Source: Heracleum sosnowskyi
Lineage: Eukaryota; Streptophyta; Magnoliopsida; Apiales; Apiaceae
DNA: 64,000 nt
Assembly: GCA_030848705.1 (NCBI GenBank)
Contig: CM061242.1
Coordinates: 130,148,757 to 130,212,756 of the forward strand
Direction of reading: 5' to 3'
Shown piece after piece: positions 25,226 through 38,800 of the stretch; the stretch's first letter is position 1; each line of letters starts with the position of its first letter. Below the pieces are notes generated by a model. It was not told where the DNA came from. It saw nothing but the letters and a program-made list of their open reading frames with translations, and did not search any database. The position numbers and the translations under genes were made by a program.

Positions 25226-25271
25226 CACTATTTTTATTTTAGGAATGATAGTGGCTCACATCTTTTAGAAG

Positions 25272-26987
25272 TTATGTGTATGTCCTAAATAAAATAATAG
25301 GGTTAGGCTCAAGAGAGAACCAATCATTAAAAAAGAACTTTAGAACTGTTATAAGCCGTTGGATTATTACTAGATCAACTGTTCAGATTCAACTCATTTT
25401 TATATACAAAATCTTATAAGGGTATTCTTGGAATAAAAGGATTCTACTGCCGAACCTATTTTGTTTCATAGTATAAATACAGTATTCTGCAGCTGAATTT
25501 TAAAAGTTATGCATATGGACTTCAAAGTTCTACAATTGAACTTACTTTTTTCCACAAAGTTCTACAAGTGAACTTGATTATTTTTATAATGTTCAGCTGT
25601 TGAACAATGTTATTCACATTATTTTCATACCATAACTTTCGTGTTCTACCGCTGAACATAAAAGTCATGCAATCGAATTTGAAATCAAGCACATAAATTT
25701 TAAAGTTCTGCAACTGAACTTACTTGTATTTAAATGTTCAGCTGCTGAACACTGTTATCTGATATTGTGTTTATACAATAACTTGAATATTTTCACAAAA
25801 AATGATAAAAATAATTGGGGAAATTTTATGATGATGATTGAGAATTTTGTGATCGATATCGATGCATGATTATTATCGTTAATAAAATATTAATTAGCTC
25901 TAAATTATGTATTTTATGTTTTTGGACAACTTTACCCATGACCTTCATATAATAAATATATATTATTTTAAAAAATAAGATAGAGTTCTAAGAGCAAGTC
26001 CAAGAGCTTACTTATATCATGTCCTAAGCTCAAATATAAGTAATCTAGCAAAAAATTGTGCTCCAACAATGTCCTGTCCTGGTGGTTACCTAAATCACTA
26101 CGACATCCATCTCATTACCTATTAATAAGTAACCACTAGCCATTACCTATTTAATTTCCATGAATAAAAAATTCACTTCCCTCCTTTTCTACATTTCTTT
26201 TCTCTCTCTTTCTTCTATTCTTTTTCTCTCTCTTTTCAAATATATTATTATAATAATAATAGGGAATTGATATAAGTAATGTTGTTGGAGTTTCTACAAG
26301 AGTTCTAAGGTTAATAATAATAGTAACAACTGTAATTGTAAGGTAGTTAATAACTGTTAAAATAAGATAGTACTTTTTATAGTGATGCCAAGATTTATTC
26401 AATGATGTCATCCCCATTTGTATTGTAACATGTTTTCAATGTAAACATTTCTCATGAAGTCTGTACATTTTTTTATGAACAAGGTTTATTTAAAATTTCT
26501 GTTAGAATTAAATATAAATATAAAAAGTTACTTGCAATTAATTAGAAAAAATGATCTCCGAACTCTATCTGCTCTATTATAATCGTTTCCGGCTTTTATT
26601 TTAAAAATATGATTTGCAACTTTTACAATCTAAAATGCAACGTAATTACACATTTAAAAAAAATTATTCCGAAATTAATTTATGTTCGTGTTTTCGTTTT
26701 GCAATCCGAATTATTTTTAAAATCAATCTTGATAGAATATAAAATAAAAATTACATTATAGATTGCATAAATTGCAAATTATAATTTTGAAAATAAAATT
26801 TGAAAAATTGTATTTAAATAAATAAATTCACGTGAAATCCGAAAATTAAATATCAATCAAAATTAAAATGTGAAGGAATAAAAATTAATAGGGATGGTAA
26901 TATGACGGGGGCAGGTTGCTTGGTGAACCCCTTAAATTAAAACGCCTAAAACCCTAAAAGAAGAAGAAGAGAAGGAAAAGGGGGAGG
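25272..26987. other. Intergenic region with decayed repeats
   Basis: At about 25310..25410 there is a phrase (AGAGAACCAATCATT, AGCCGTTGGATTATTACTAG) that I associate with ends of non-autonomous Mutator-like elements. From 25480 to 25770 GTTCAGCTGYTGAAC-like near-palindromes and TTCTRCAACTGAACTT phrases alternate as two diverged repeat units. Near 25990 GAGCAAGTCCAAGAG resembles a Harbinger-type MITE end. The stretch before 26988 is probably the PPR promoter; a GAAGAAGAAGAGAAGG purine run precedes the ATG. Confidence 0.4.
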
Positions 26988-28364
26988 ATGGGGAAGCTAC
27001 CACCATCAATGAGGGGAGCTCAATTCCCAGTTGTCGTAAAAAGCCAACAACTACCTGCAGCTAAACCCTATTATCCGGCTAAGATTAGGAACAAATTAAA
27101 ACCAAGGATTACCAACTGTCCTCCTCCCCCTACGCCGTCAATTAGATTCCCTTCCCCTCACCTCTCCGACGCCATTTCCATTTTCAATTCCCTCGTTTCT
27201 TCGAATAATTCTCCCCCCACTCTCAAATTCTACAATTCCATTCTCCATTCCTTCTCTTGTATTGCCTCCCCCGACGACTCCATTTCGTTGATGAATCACA
27301 TGTTTAAAGCTGCGTCTTCTTCTTCTTCCTTTACTCCTGATCGATCTACTTATCACATTCTCCTCGCCCATTCCGCATCTTCACTTGAATCTATTCGTCA
27401 CTCTCTTAATCTCATGATTTCTCAAGGTGGCTTTTCTCCTGATAAGGTCACTACTGATATTGCTATTCGTGCTCTTTGCTCCTCTTCGTCTCAACTCGAA
27501 GAAGCTGTTCAACTTATTAAGGAGCTTTCGCTTAAACACTCTCCTCCTGACTCCTATACTTACAATTTCCTTATTAAACAATTGTGTAGAAATAGGTCTT
27601 TGACCACTGTTCATTCCTTTATTAATGATATGAAGGATGCTTTTGGTGTTAAGCCTGATTTGGTTACCTATACTATCTTGATTGATAATGTTTGTAACAC
27701 CAAGAATCTTCGAGAGGCTACTCGCTTGTTAGGGGTTTTGAGTGACCAGGGTTTTAAGCCTGATTCCTATGTTTACAACACTATTATGAAAGGTTATTGT
27801 ATGTTGAGCCAGGGAAGTGAGGTCTTGAAGGTTTATAAGAAAATGGAGGAAGAGGGTGTTAAGCCTGATATTGTTACCTTCAATACCTTGATTTACGGCT
27901 TGTCTAAGTCGGGGAGGGTTAAGTATGCTAAGAAATTCTTGGCCATAATGACGGAAGCTGGTCATTTCCCTGATGCAGTTACCTATACGTCTTTGATGAA
28001 CGGAATGTGTAGGGAGGGGAATGCATTGGGAGCGTTGAATTTGTTAGTGGAGATGGAACAAAAGGGGTGTACTCCAAATTCATGCACATACAATACCCTT
28101 CTTCATGGTTTGTGTAAGGCGAGATTGCTGGACAAGGGAATTGAGTTGTTCCGAGTGATGAAAGCTGGTAATATGAAGCTTGAAACGGGTTCTTACGGGA
28201 CCTTTTTGAGGGCACTTTGTAGGAACGGAAGGGTTGCCGAGGCTTATCAAGTGTTTGATTACGCTGTGGAGAGTAAGAGTCTAACGGATATTTCTGCTTA
28301 CGCCACATTAGAAGCTACTCTTAAATGGCTAAAGAAAGCTAAAGAGCAAGGCCTTGTAGTTTAA
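26988..28364 (+). CDS. P-class pentatricopeptide repeat protein (At2g17670-like)
   Basis: A single intronless frame of 458 aa, as usual for PPR genes. From about residue 190 it is a run of 35-residue helical-pair repeats recognisable by phrases such as PDSYTYNFLIKQLCRNRS, KPDLVTYTILIDNVCNTKN, KPDIVTFNTLIYGLSKSGR, FPDAVTYTSLMNGMCREGN and TPNSCTYNTLLHGLCKARL; earlier, less regular repeats reach back to about residue 75. There is no E or DYW editing tail, so it is P-class, the kind that binds organelle RNA to stabilise, splice or help translate it. The N-terminal 50 residues are basic and poor in acidic residues, fitting mitochondrial or plastid import. The start is the first ATG after a purine-rich leader. 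The link to At2g17670 is by recalled similarity and length. Confidence 0.92.
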   Translation: MGKLPPSMRGAQFPVVVKSQQLPAAKPYYPAKIRNKLKPRITNCPPPPTPSIRFPSPHLSDAISIFNSLVSSNNSPPTLKFYNSILHSFSCIASPDDSISLMNHMFKAASSSSSFTPDRSTYHILLAHSASSLESIRHSLNLMISQGGFSPDKVTTDIAIRALCSSSSQLEEAVQLIKELSLKHSPPDSYTYNFLIKQLCRNRSLTTVHSFINDMKDAFGVKPDLVTYTILIDNVCNTKNLREATRLLGVLSDQGFKPDSYVYNTIMKGYCMLSQGSEVLKVYKKMEEEGVKPDIVTFNTLIYGLSKSGRVKYAKKFLAIMTEAGHFPDAVTYTSLMNGMCREGNALGALNLLVEMEQKGCTPNSCTYNTLLHGLCKARLLDKGIELFRVMKAGNMKLETGSYGTFLRALCRNGRVAEAYQVFDYAVESKSLTDISAYATLEATLKWLKKAKEQGLVV

Positions 28365-28994
28365 CTATTGGACTTTGGTATACTTATCATTCCCTAAGGT
28401 AAATTTATTTGAATGTTGATACTTCATTTATTAAGCATCCTATTTTTAAAACATTTTGTGTTATATTATGTGGGTCATCTATGTTTACATTTGGTCTTGG
28501 GAACCAACAGATCAGAAATATCATTCAATTTGAAGGTTTTACTCTAACTTGTCCAATGCTAGATTTTTTGGTCCATATTTGCGGAGATGGTAATCTCGGT
28601 ACTGACACTAAACTATATATGTATCTTTGTCATATGTCCTTTCACTCTATAGAAGCCAAAATTCTAAAATTATAATTCCGATTGATGATTTCTTTTGAGA
28701 TATGTGCTTGAATTTGTTTAATCATTTTCTGCTTTCTAAAACAATCAAAGTATCTTTGTAATTATTAGGGTGTTAAATGTTTAGAAATTTTTAATTGTTT
28801 AGTTGTTCGATTGGAAGTATTTTGCAGTACTCCCGTGCAATCCACTGGACTAGTCCGGTGATGTCTAGGAATTTTTACCAAATTAATATGACATGGGTTT
28901 GTTTATAACTCCTTTTAGCATGCAATTCTATCTACCCTATTTTTTTGTAATATTACATAAGACATTCTTTTTTTGTCCATGGTTTTTGAGTGCC
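28365..28994. other. PPR 3' flank
   Basis: Non-coding, AT-rich; the 88-codon frame at 28409..28675 has no family resemblance and probably lies in the 3' UTR and flank. Confidence 0.4.
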
Positions 28995-29002
28995 ATAGTA
29001 GG

Positions 29003-30053
29003 CAGTGGCGGATACAGGATTTGAAGAATGGTGGGTCACAAATTTAAAATCGATTCATATAACAAAAAAAAAGTACTTCAAATTTATTACAATTGTTCTC
29101 GACGAGTTTTCATATTTTGATACCTATCAATAATATCACTCATCTTAACATTCAAAAACAAATCTCTCTCTTGATAAGTAATCAAGCAATCATTCAACAT
29201 TTGATCTACCATACTATTGCGTAACTTAGCTTTCACTTGGGTCATTCCAGAAAATACTCTCTCAACACTTGTTGTTGCAACCGGAAGAATCAACACCAAC
29301 TTCAATAGCAAATAGACACTTTCATGAGTCATATGCTTTCCTGTCTCAACTAGTTTCACAGAAAGCTCACCAAGATTTTTTAAATTCCAAAACCTCTCAT
29401 CTCCTCTAACAGAAATGATAAAATTTTCAAGAGAATGCTCAAAGAATAGCAATTCGGTACTTGAAAATTCATTCGGATAGAATGTAGCAAGTTGTGTCAA
29501 TTTACTTTTATCAAAGGCAGCAAATCGATTTGTAGGATTAAAGCAAGACATACACATTAATAATTCCTTACTTACCTCGGGAAATCGATTTTCAAGTTCT
29601 TGCAATTGAAGATCAATGACACTTAGAAAAACTTCAACTCGAAAATGATGAAAATTTGTTATTCGCGGGCTCTTACCTCTGTACATCCTTCTTCCTGGTA
29701 CAATGTAATTTGCCTCCATATTTGGAACCTCAACACCATATTTAACCATAAAAGAAGTGACTTTGTCCATATGCAAATTCCATCCTTCGTCTCGCGTATT
29801 TGACCTTTTCATTGTGTTAATATACACAAATCAACTCATATAAAAAAAAAATCACTGTGGCATTTTGACAAACACCTTGTAACCTCTCTTTTTTCTTTAG
29901 CAAATTGCAACTTTTGATAAACAAACGGTTTGGCACAGCAGGTCAGCAGCAACTAGCAAGTCATTGTTATGTTAATATATATATATAAAAAAATTTAAAA
30001 AAAATAATGGTGGGTCCTGTGACCTACCATGTTCTATACTCCCTCCGCCACTG
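29003..30053 (-). mobile_element. Internally deleted hAT transposon with perfect 8 bp target duplication
   Basis: The ends are CAGTGGCGGA (29003) and TCCGCCACTG (to 30053), with inverted similarity extending inward (TGGTGGGTC at both ends). ATAGTAGG flanks both sides exactly (28995..29002 and 30054..30061). The element keeps only the 3' part of its transposase gene and about 230 bp of 5' sequence, so it must be mobilised by a full-length relative. The perfect duplication suggests a fairly recent insertion. Confidence 0.9.
29087..29827 (-). pseudogene. hAT transposase, C-terminal part with dimerisation domain
   Basis: An open frame of 246 codons. The C-terminal half holds LLLKLVLILPVATTSVERVF and SGMTQVKAKLRNSMVDQMLN, the hAT-family dimerisation region in the ZMYM1-like/DUF4371 branch. 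The N-terminal BED zinc finger and most of the RNase H-like catalytic core are absent; intact relatives are about 700-800 aa. It is still open, so the fragment could be translated, but it cannot be an active transposase. The annotated start is arbitrary, inside the deletion derivative. Confidence 0.8.
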
Positions 30054-30061
30054 ATAGTAGG

Positions 30062-30580
30062 GGTGACTGATGAGGATATTCAAACTCATGACCTCAGGCC
30101 ATGATGGGAAGGGAATTGAGGCAAGACAAAATTTTGAAAAAACAATTATGAAATAGAAACAATATACGAGACCCAAATCAATATTGATCACTTTATATTG
30201 GTAAGTCTTATCAAATATGTGGGGACTACAATGCTTATATACGGAATGGAAACCTAATAAAATAACGTAATGAACTAAATAAACTAGTTATTTAGTATAC
30301 TCCTGCCCCCACATATAAATGATATAAATAAATAATTTTATTTCTCTCCGAACTAAATACATATCAACTAGTTAATAACACATATAAAAATACCTCAATT
30401 CCGATCCGGTTCCTTATCAGGAATAAGCTCTTTTACTAGGCCAGTAGGCTATGAACCCTCTATTTATCTCTCTTAATAAGTTCACATAATTTGATTTTGA
30501 GTTTTTTGATGTACCAGCAAAATTTTAATTGCAAAAATATGTTGAGGTCCTCTATTTATTAGTGTTGAGGTAGGCTGGTA
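30062..30580. other. Intergenic, no gene seen
   Basis: AT-rich sequence between two insertions. No coding or RNA feature is recognised. Confidence 0.4.
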
Positions 30581-30585
30581 GCTAT

Positions 30586-30812
30586 TGTTAGAATATTGGT
30601 TATTAGGATAAGTAGAATTAGTTGAGTAGATTAGGATGAATAAGTTAGTTGAGATGGTTATTGAAAGTCATTATATGACTATCTTTTAGAAGTAGTTATC
30701 ATAATGTACTAGCCTATGAAAATCAGGTTATGTATTCAGAGTTTAATGATTGAGAGTAGTAAAATCTTTGTTCTTGTTATCTTTTTTCTGTTTTTATCAA
30801 CAAATACCAACA
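30586..30812. mobile_element. Solo LTR, 227 bp
   Basis: The unit starts TGTTAGAATATTGG and ends ATACCAACA, the TG..CA form of a copia-type LTR. GCTAT flanks it exactly on both sides (30581..30585 and 30813..30817), the 5 bp duplication of integrase. No second LTR or internal region is present, so it arose by recombination between the two LTRs. T/G-rich sequence with TTCTTGTTATC near the right end would fit transcription to the right. Confidence 0.85.
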
Positions 30813-30817
30813 GCTAT

Positions 30818-32856
30818 CATTTCCACATGTATGTACCTAGCGTTTGTAAGAGCTTTGTGTACCCCATATTGAGCAGGTAGGTACATTTGGAGAGTAGACA
30901 ATAGATTATTGAGGAAGGGGTACTTTTCTTTGTCTCTCCCCCTACCCTGTATTGTTAAACTTGAAACCTTCGCATAATCAAAGAGGGTTGAAACTATATT
31001 ACTTCTTAAAATGTTCAACTATTCTATTATTGGTAGGTCCTCTATATCCAAAGTTTAGTTCTGTCTGGGTGAAGGTATTTCCTTGGTTGCAGAAGTTTCA
31101 TGGATCTTGTTACATTTCTTCAAACACATCATTTCACTATGCAACAATTGGATACAGCTGAAAGTTAGTCTTCGAGTGGAAGTAGTTGGGCATTAAGATT
31201 ATAAATCAGGGAAAGCATTAGGTTCATCAACGATTTTCTGGTTGTGCTATTTTCCTATTTTCATCATTTCTTATTGGTTCTTCGATTGTTGATAAGCTTA
31301 AGAAGTAATCTTATTGTAGCAACAAAATATTGGCAAAATCAACACACTTAAATATTCCAATTTGTATCACTGCAGTCTGGTTGGAAACCTCTGTGACCTC
31401 TGGGCGGCGAGAATCAGTTTCTGGTTTTGTTCTACCTCTCCCGAAGTAATCTGTATGACATATCCTGTAGCAGTTAAAGTCATTCTGAAGCTGCTTTATC
31501 AGAAGTATATATTCTATAATTTTGTAAACTGAAACTTAAGTTTTTAACTTTTCCTTTTTCTTTTTATTCTGATATTATATCGAGGAAAAAGATTCTACTT
31601 CACTTTGCCATTATTAGTAGATTTTTCTTAAAAAGAATTTGTTGATAACTGAACACGCTCGCATGCTCATTTGGCCTTTACGAGCCTTGAAATTGTTAGT
31701 ACAGCCATTAATTGTGTACTTCTGGTGTGTTGTTTCTAACACTGTATTCAGCAATAACAAAATTGGCTATTGATCTAGCATTCTAATCGATCACATTTTG
31801 CCATTAGTTTAAACTATTACTATGGTGTTTCTTCAAGAAGCTACAAATTGAAGTGTGTTTTATATCCCAGAAAATATCAGCAAAGCCAAAAATATACATA
31901 CAATGTCGCAAATATAAGCTTCGTAAAACTTTTTAATTATATAGTTAAATATCTAATTATATGAATTTGTGACGTATTATTATTAATAGTAAAACTTTCT
32001 ATAATAATTTTTAAATTCTATTTATAGATTTTTTTAATTTTTAATTTAATTTTTCTCGGTAATCAGTGAACTTTTTTTTTGAAATCTGCCTTTATTGTAT
32101 TTTTCTCCATCTCCCAACGATCAATTTGCATGCCATATCTGCTATATTTCGACACGATTCAGGAAATTATTTATTTAGTTTCTAATTTTTAGTCTAAGAA
32201 TCTCGGATTTTAACCTTTTGTTAATTCTTATTTTGTTTGTTTTAGAAGTTTATTCCCCGTTCAATTAATATGATAAACTAAGTATTAATTCATTATCTAA
32301 CTTGAAAATATGATTTTTAAAGTCAGTATAAATACATTTAAGTAAAACATGAGTTTTCTTGTAAATCAAATAAGTAAGATAGAAGGAATAGAATTTATTA
32401 AATTAATCTTGTTTTAGTACTCACAACAATAGAAATTAATATATTGTGTTTCAATTTCAAATATCACATTTATTAAATACAAAATATACAGCCAGCATAA
32501 AAATTGCAATGTTCCAGCTGATCGACCGGATTCAAGATTACATAATTTGCAGTATTGACTAATGAGCTCTTCACTATTATATTGTAGGCTATTTTCATCT
32601 GGAAAAAAAAACTACCCAATAAAATTGATCAATCAGCTAAAGACTTTTATCCTTCAATAATGAGTTGACATGTCGGAAATTACCCAAGTAATAATGAAGC
32701 ACATGTAACATCAAGGTGCAGACATTGATCGTACAAAATTGACAACTTCAAGAGGAATGTGCGACAATAAAAAATACCATAATATATTATATATAGGACC
32801 ATGCCGCTGTGTGTCATAGTATAGATCACGCACCCTGTTCAATGCACTGAACATGA
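30818..32856. other. Intergenic region 3' of the RNase E/G-like gene
   Basis: No coding exon recognised on either strand. The frame 30952..31161 has no resemblance to a known family. The last 100-200 bp before 32857 are the probable 3' UTR of the minus-strand gene. Confidence 0.4.
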
Positions 32857-35800
32857 TCATTTCCCTCTTGTCTTCCACTTCTTTATGGGGAAGATGGTCA
32901 CTTTTCCTTTCGGAGTATAAGTTCCGCCTTCTGTTGGTCTAAACATGGAAATAGCATTTTGACGGTTTTTATAATCTTTTTCACTGGTTAATGGTTTCAG
33001 CTCAAAGGCACCCCTTGTAAAACCCCTAGCAACCTGATGCATTGCAAGTTAAGCTGATCAGTGATCCATCACAATATAACATATCAGAGCTTCAGTTATA
33101 AACTTTAAGTTAAGAGTATAGAAGTAAACAAGAGCTGTATAGAGATTAAGATGATTAGTATAAACTTTATTATAAACTTAAAAACCTAATTAACTAGTTT
33201 TAAAAGCGATATAAATATTATATATACACACACACACACACACACACGCAAAGACCAACCTGAGAAACATTATACATGGACACTGATACAATCCTTAGTT
33301 ACCCGAAAAATAGAAGAATTAGACAGTATAAATTATATCCTTATTTAATATGCATGGATCATAGAAGCCTGTTCCTTGTGTTTAATGAAGTTTTTCCTCT
33401 TCACCAAGAAAATATTGGTAAGTATATACTATTTTAATATCAGTATAAAAATTGTAAAAAGACCCCAATCATATGTTTGAACCCGAATTACTGAAGCAAT
33501 TAGTACCAAAGTATATATCATTAATTTGTCATTCTCCACATGATATTGGGGACTAATGTACCATATATGTCTGGGAAAACACAGCATGTAAAGTTCACCA
33601 AACCCACTTGAATCAGACATCATGTTGCCATTTGAATACCTAAATGTACAAGTGGCTGAGGCAAAATATATCGAGAGATTCACCTCATCAGCAACAACAC
33701 AAAACTCCTCCTTCAGTTTGAAAGGAATTTAATGTGGGAACAAAGTGAAATTTGAACTGAATTTTCGACAATTATGCACTAACCCTAAATTCTTCCTACA
33801 TTCCGTTCCACAAGTTTAAGTAATCTTATTCCTTGCAATTCACAAATAAATGCTCATTCACTCTTCTAACTAGTATCCTTCACAAAGTTTTTTATAAGAA
33901 TTACTCCCTAACATTATTTTCACTCTCATCCCCTGCGATCCTTCTTTCGCAACTCCAATTTCTTTGTACATGTCATTTCTCTACCATCTCCATTTCATTC
34001 TATCTAAGCAAAATGGAGCTAAATTTACATAAATATACCAACATATTATTCGACCACTAAAACAGATATGTAACAAGAATGGAATTGGATACACACAATC
34101 ATACATGTGTAGGGTTTTTATTAAGTTTAAAATGTCAAAATGTTTCCATAATATGATGTAATTAATAAAAGTGCTAAGTTTGGCGTACCTTTAGTAGTAT
34201 CCAAACTTTGAGAGAACTACTTAAGACTGCTAGCCTGGTTCTCTTTCCAGATGTTAAATAGTTACACATGTGCCTATCCACCATCAGTATAAATTTTGGC
34301 CATGATTTGGGGTTCCCAGGATCTGGTTTCTTATCCATCAGTGCCTAAGACAAACAAACAAAACATATAAATGCCACTAGTTTTACATATTTTCATTTAC
34401 AAAGTTGAACAGTATAAGAATGTAGACATTAATGATGGCCATCTGTTAAATAGTACTGTCTGATCCAATGACACAAGTTTTAACTCAAAGTAATTGGAAT
34501 GCATTGCGAAAAACCAAAATGTGTACTGCATGAGCCAAAAGAATGGCTATTCATAAATCTTCAGTTAAAGCCCGCTCTAGTAATAATAATGATTATCCAA
34601 CATATTTAATTTTCTTCTGTCATTTTTTAGGCGAATCTAAGAATTAAGAAACACACACACACACACATATATATATTAAATTATGAAAGTCAATTTACTT
34701 ACAAGAGACCGACAAATTTCATGCTCAATTTTGGAAAATGAAGTCTCTAAAGCTTCCACTCTCCCAGTAGCATGACAGCAAGTACATGGTTCACTAACCA
34801 TAAACGTCAAGCTGGGTCGAACCTGCGAATTTTTGAAGGAAAAACAGGGTGGGGAACAAGAAAATATTTGTGAGAGCCATAACATATATTTGCTTTGCCA
34901 TAGTAATATCTTCTAATATTTTCTAATTTAGGAAAGAAGAAGAAAATATCAAAATCTTAATTCTCAATCACACGTAGATGTCTCAGTCACGATATTGGAA
35001 GAAAATGTTTGAGAACACAAGGGATTACCCTCTTTCTAGTTATCTCCATAAGCCCATGCCTAGACAGCTCAGAGACTTTGACCATTGATCGATCTCTCAA
35101 AACAGCCTTCTTCACTTCTTCGTAGACCAATCTTTTATTTGCTGAAAAAATGATGACATCAGCAGATAAAGTAAGAGGAATAGATATCTGTTTGGTACAA
35201 CTAGCACTATTTGCAGGGATACTTAATTCTACGGTAAAAAAAATGCACAATGCAGAAACTGTTGGGTCAGAAAAGAGTAATAAAGTTTAATTGCCATCAC
35301 ACGATACCTACAAGATCTAAGAAAGTAAGAGAAACTATCATTCTTCACCATTTGAACTCGTGCTTGTCAAGTAAAAAAAACAGTGGTAAGAACTAAAGTG
35401 TTTTTATTTAGCAAAAAAAAAAAAAAAACTAAAGTTTCATGACAATGCAGGTCATGCAAGCATCGTACAAGCTTTCTATCTAGAAAAGTAATCACTTAAA
35501 GAAAGAAGACATGAGGCAAGACTTCTAGAGAGAGAGAGAGATAGAGAGAGAGCTTACAATCATCAACCATGTCAATGAAATCAACCACTATAATGCCGCC
35601 AATGTCTCTCAAGCGCAATTCCCTAGCAATCTGAAGATACTTTTAAATTTAAGTTCAACAAAAATAACACTTTTTTGCTAGGTCATATACGATCCATATT
35701 TAGTAAACCGAACACAATATGGAAGGAGAACATAAAAAAGTACAATGAAACAAGCACAGTAGAGATATTACATAATATAGCTAACAGCTCTCAACCTGTT

Positions 35801-38800
35801 CCTGAAATCCTATGTTTTATTTGGTTGGAGTGAATGAAATTGGGGGGATAGAATGAAATTTATACTGTTTTATGGGTAAATGTTCATGATTTTAATTCAT
35901 TCCTCTGTTCCATTTCTAGAAATTTAAACTAATCTAAACTAGAGCTCAAACCTACCAATTTGAGAAGGAAAGCTATGTTATCCACAAATCTCAACTCCGA
36001 AAATTTGCACTCCCTCATTTTTTCAATTTCCCTCCTACCTTCATTTTCTCTCCTTTAATTTGGTTCACAATTTTCTATTTCATTTCATTCCATTCTCCCC
36101 AACCAAACGAGCATTAGGTAAAGACTTGTTTCTGAAACCTTGAAATAAACCGTATTGCATGATTAATGTATTAAGGTATCTTAAAAGTTATAAATAAGAC
36201 TCATAAACTATAAATAAGATATATTAATGACTTGAAGTAAAAGAAGAAAATGAAACAAATAGCTTATAGCGACCTCCCAATAATATTACAAAACACACAT
36301 ATACACTTTCACGTAAAGAATAGGTGTCATGCTAATAGCTTTATCACAGTCAAAGTGATAAGCATGCCAATTGAACATACCATATACTTCAAAGCATTGT
36401 TCTAAAAGTCAGCCGATTAATCGCTATATGGTAGGCGGATGGTCACCAATACAATTATACTAAAATCGGGGCAAAAAACTTTTTTTTAATATAAAAATTG
36501 GATTAATTGGTGTAGTTGGTAAAAATTAGTAAAATCAGTGGGAACTTTGTTTTAAAATAAAATGGAAAACCTTGAATAAGAAAAGAAAGATCTCATTTTC
36601 GTATGCATAAGTCTTATTCTAAACGACTTAATCATGAACTCTCTTAATATTTTCTCTCATATCGACCCCAAATTCACAAGTTAGATTTCTTTTTTTTTTT
36701 ACTCCAATCGCAATATGCATATATCATATATGTATAACGAATGAATAAATATACGGATATCAACTATTATTAATACTAAATTACTTCCAATTAATGATCC
36801 TATTAGTGACTCCGATTAATTCCCAATTCACAGATTAAGCAATACCTTACCCCCCCCCCCCTCTCCAAAAGGCGTACCAAGATGGAAGTACAGGCGATTT
36901 AAATTAAAAATTGAAGCATATCATACACAATAGAGGACCTACAACTGGCACTAATCGGACTTTGCATCCCAAGTGTTTTATTTTTTCTAAACAAGCTTAA
37001 TATGACAAAAAGGAATGGGCCACACTGAAAAAAAAGCGGAGTAGAGAGCCCATATTTAAGGGGAAACAGTGCGACAATTTGATGGATAGATATTGACGAC
37101 TGTCTTTTGTTTATCCATTTCTCTTGTTTTTTTTCACGGTGACCTCGTGAGTGAGTACAAAGAGCTAGGTTCTCCACTAAACGTACATGTACAAATGAGA
37201 TTATCAAATGCATATGTGGTACTCATGGTTCAAAGTTTAAAGACCAAGTCAAATTTGTATTAAACTTAGTCGCGTTGATTTATAAAGAACCATCAAATAG
37301 AATGTAGAAAGATGGTCATTTTTGAATGTAGAAAGCAAACCAATAGAATCTCTAATATAACACAAGATCAAAGTACATATAGAAGTTGCACTACAGCCAC
37401 AGCTAGAAATAGAAAACTTATTACTCTCATTTCGACTTATTACGTAGAATGAAAATGAACGATGGTGACAAAATGTGCATCTACTTACTTGTTTGGCCGC
37501 CGTAAGGTTGACATCAAGGATTGCTTTGTCTTGCGAAGTCCCATCACCAAGCATACAATGTCCACCATTTACATCAATAGAGACTAATGCCTCAGTTTGT
37601 TCAATTACCAAATAACCTCCATTTGAGAGAGGGACCCTACAAGATTATAACACCATTAACTAGCCACGATTAAAATAGATTATACTAGACAACAGAACAA
37701 TATCAATAGGTTAATATAAGTCCAATTAAAAAAAGGATAGAAAAAGGGAAAGATTTCTTGTATAAGTTGAGATTACACTTTCCATCTTTTAGATGTTAGT
37801 CGGTTAGTGACACTGAGATGAAAATAAGAAAAGAACTAGAAACAGGGCTTCTACTGAAGAGTTTTTAGTTTCCAAGTAAAATGATAATGTTTATAAATCA
37901 AATCGCTTAGAATATTAGGCAGTGATAATTTTTTTTAGCAGAAGTATAGAATTCTATTATATGATAGAAATAAAATTTAGAAGGCCATAAAATTTTCAAG
38001 TTAGATAATCTATTAAGTTCCCTTCAAGATCACTTTACACCAAACACCATAAATAGGTGGTTTTTGTTGTATTACTAGCATTCGAATATTGCAACTGTGG
38101 CATTAGTGTTGTGCATTATAAATATCGACTAGTATTGCTCATGTATGTATAGTATCAGATTTAGTGACATTCTTGCTTCCTCAAAAGACTACTATGTGAC
38201 AAGTAGACACTCCATAGTCCATACATCAAAACTCTGAAATTTATTTTATCTTTTTCCTTATTAACTTTAAGTATTTACTATAGACAACATAAACATCAGA
38301 TGTTCTTACCTTTTACTAAGAATTTTATCAAATTCTTCCTCAACCTTGTATTCATCAAAAAGGGGAGTCCGCAAGCTGTATAGTTCGACTCGATCACAAA
38401 GATCAGGAGCTATCTCTTGAAGATAGTTTGTGACCTAAAGATGTATAATTTAAGGAGTTAATGCTTTGGCAAATCACGGACCCAAACATGACTAACAAAC
38501 GGGGGAAAAAGAATTCAGACATTTCACATACATTAAAGATCCCAAACAGAAAATGAGTTTATTGACAAAGAGCGAGAAAATTGCAAAACAAGCCACTTGT
38601 ATAGATCAGATAGAAATTTCTAGTCAATGCATAAGCCCATGGAGGAATCATATATATATATATATATATATAATTTTATTAAAAACGAACAGGGGCGTCT
38701 TTGGTTCGTATAGTTGGTTAGTTAACAGGTTTACCATAAAACAGTTTACTAACATTCGATCTTTTAAACTAAGTAAGAACTGTCAGATGTAATACTACTG

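Noticed and set aside
36899..37213. Minus-strand 104-codon frame in an RNE intron
   Set aside because: It lies between exons with good splice sites and has no resemblance to RNase E/G or another family.
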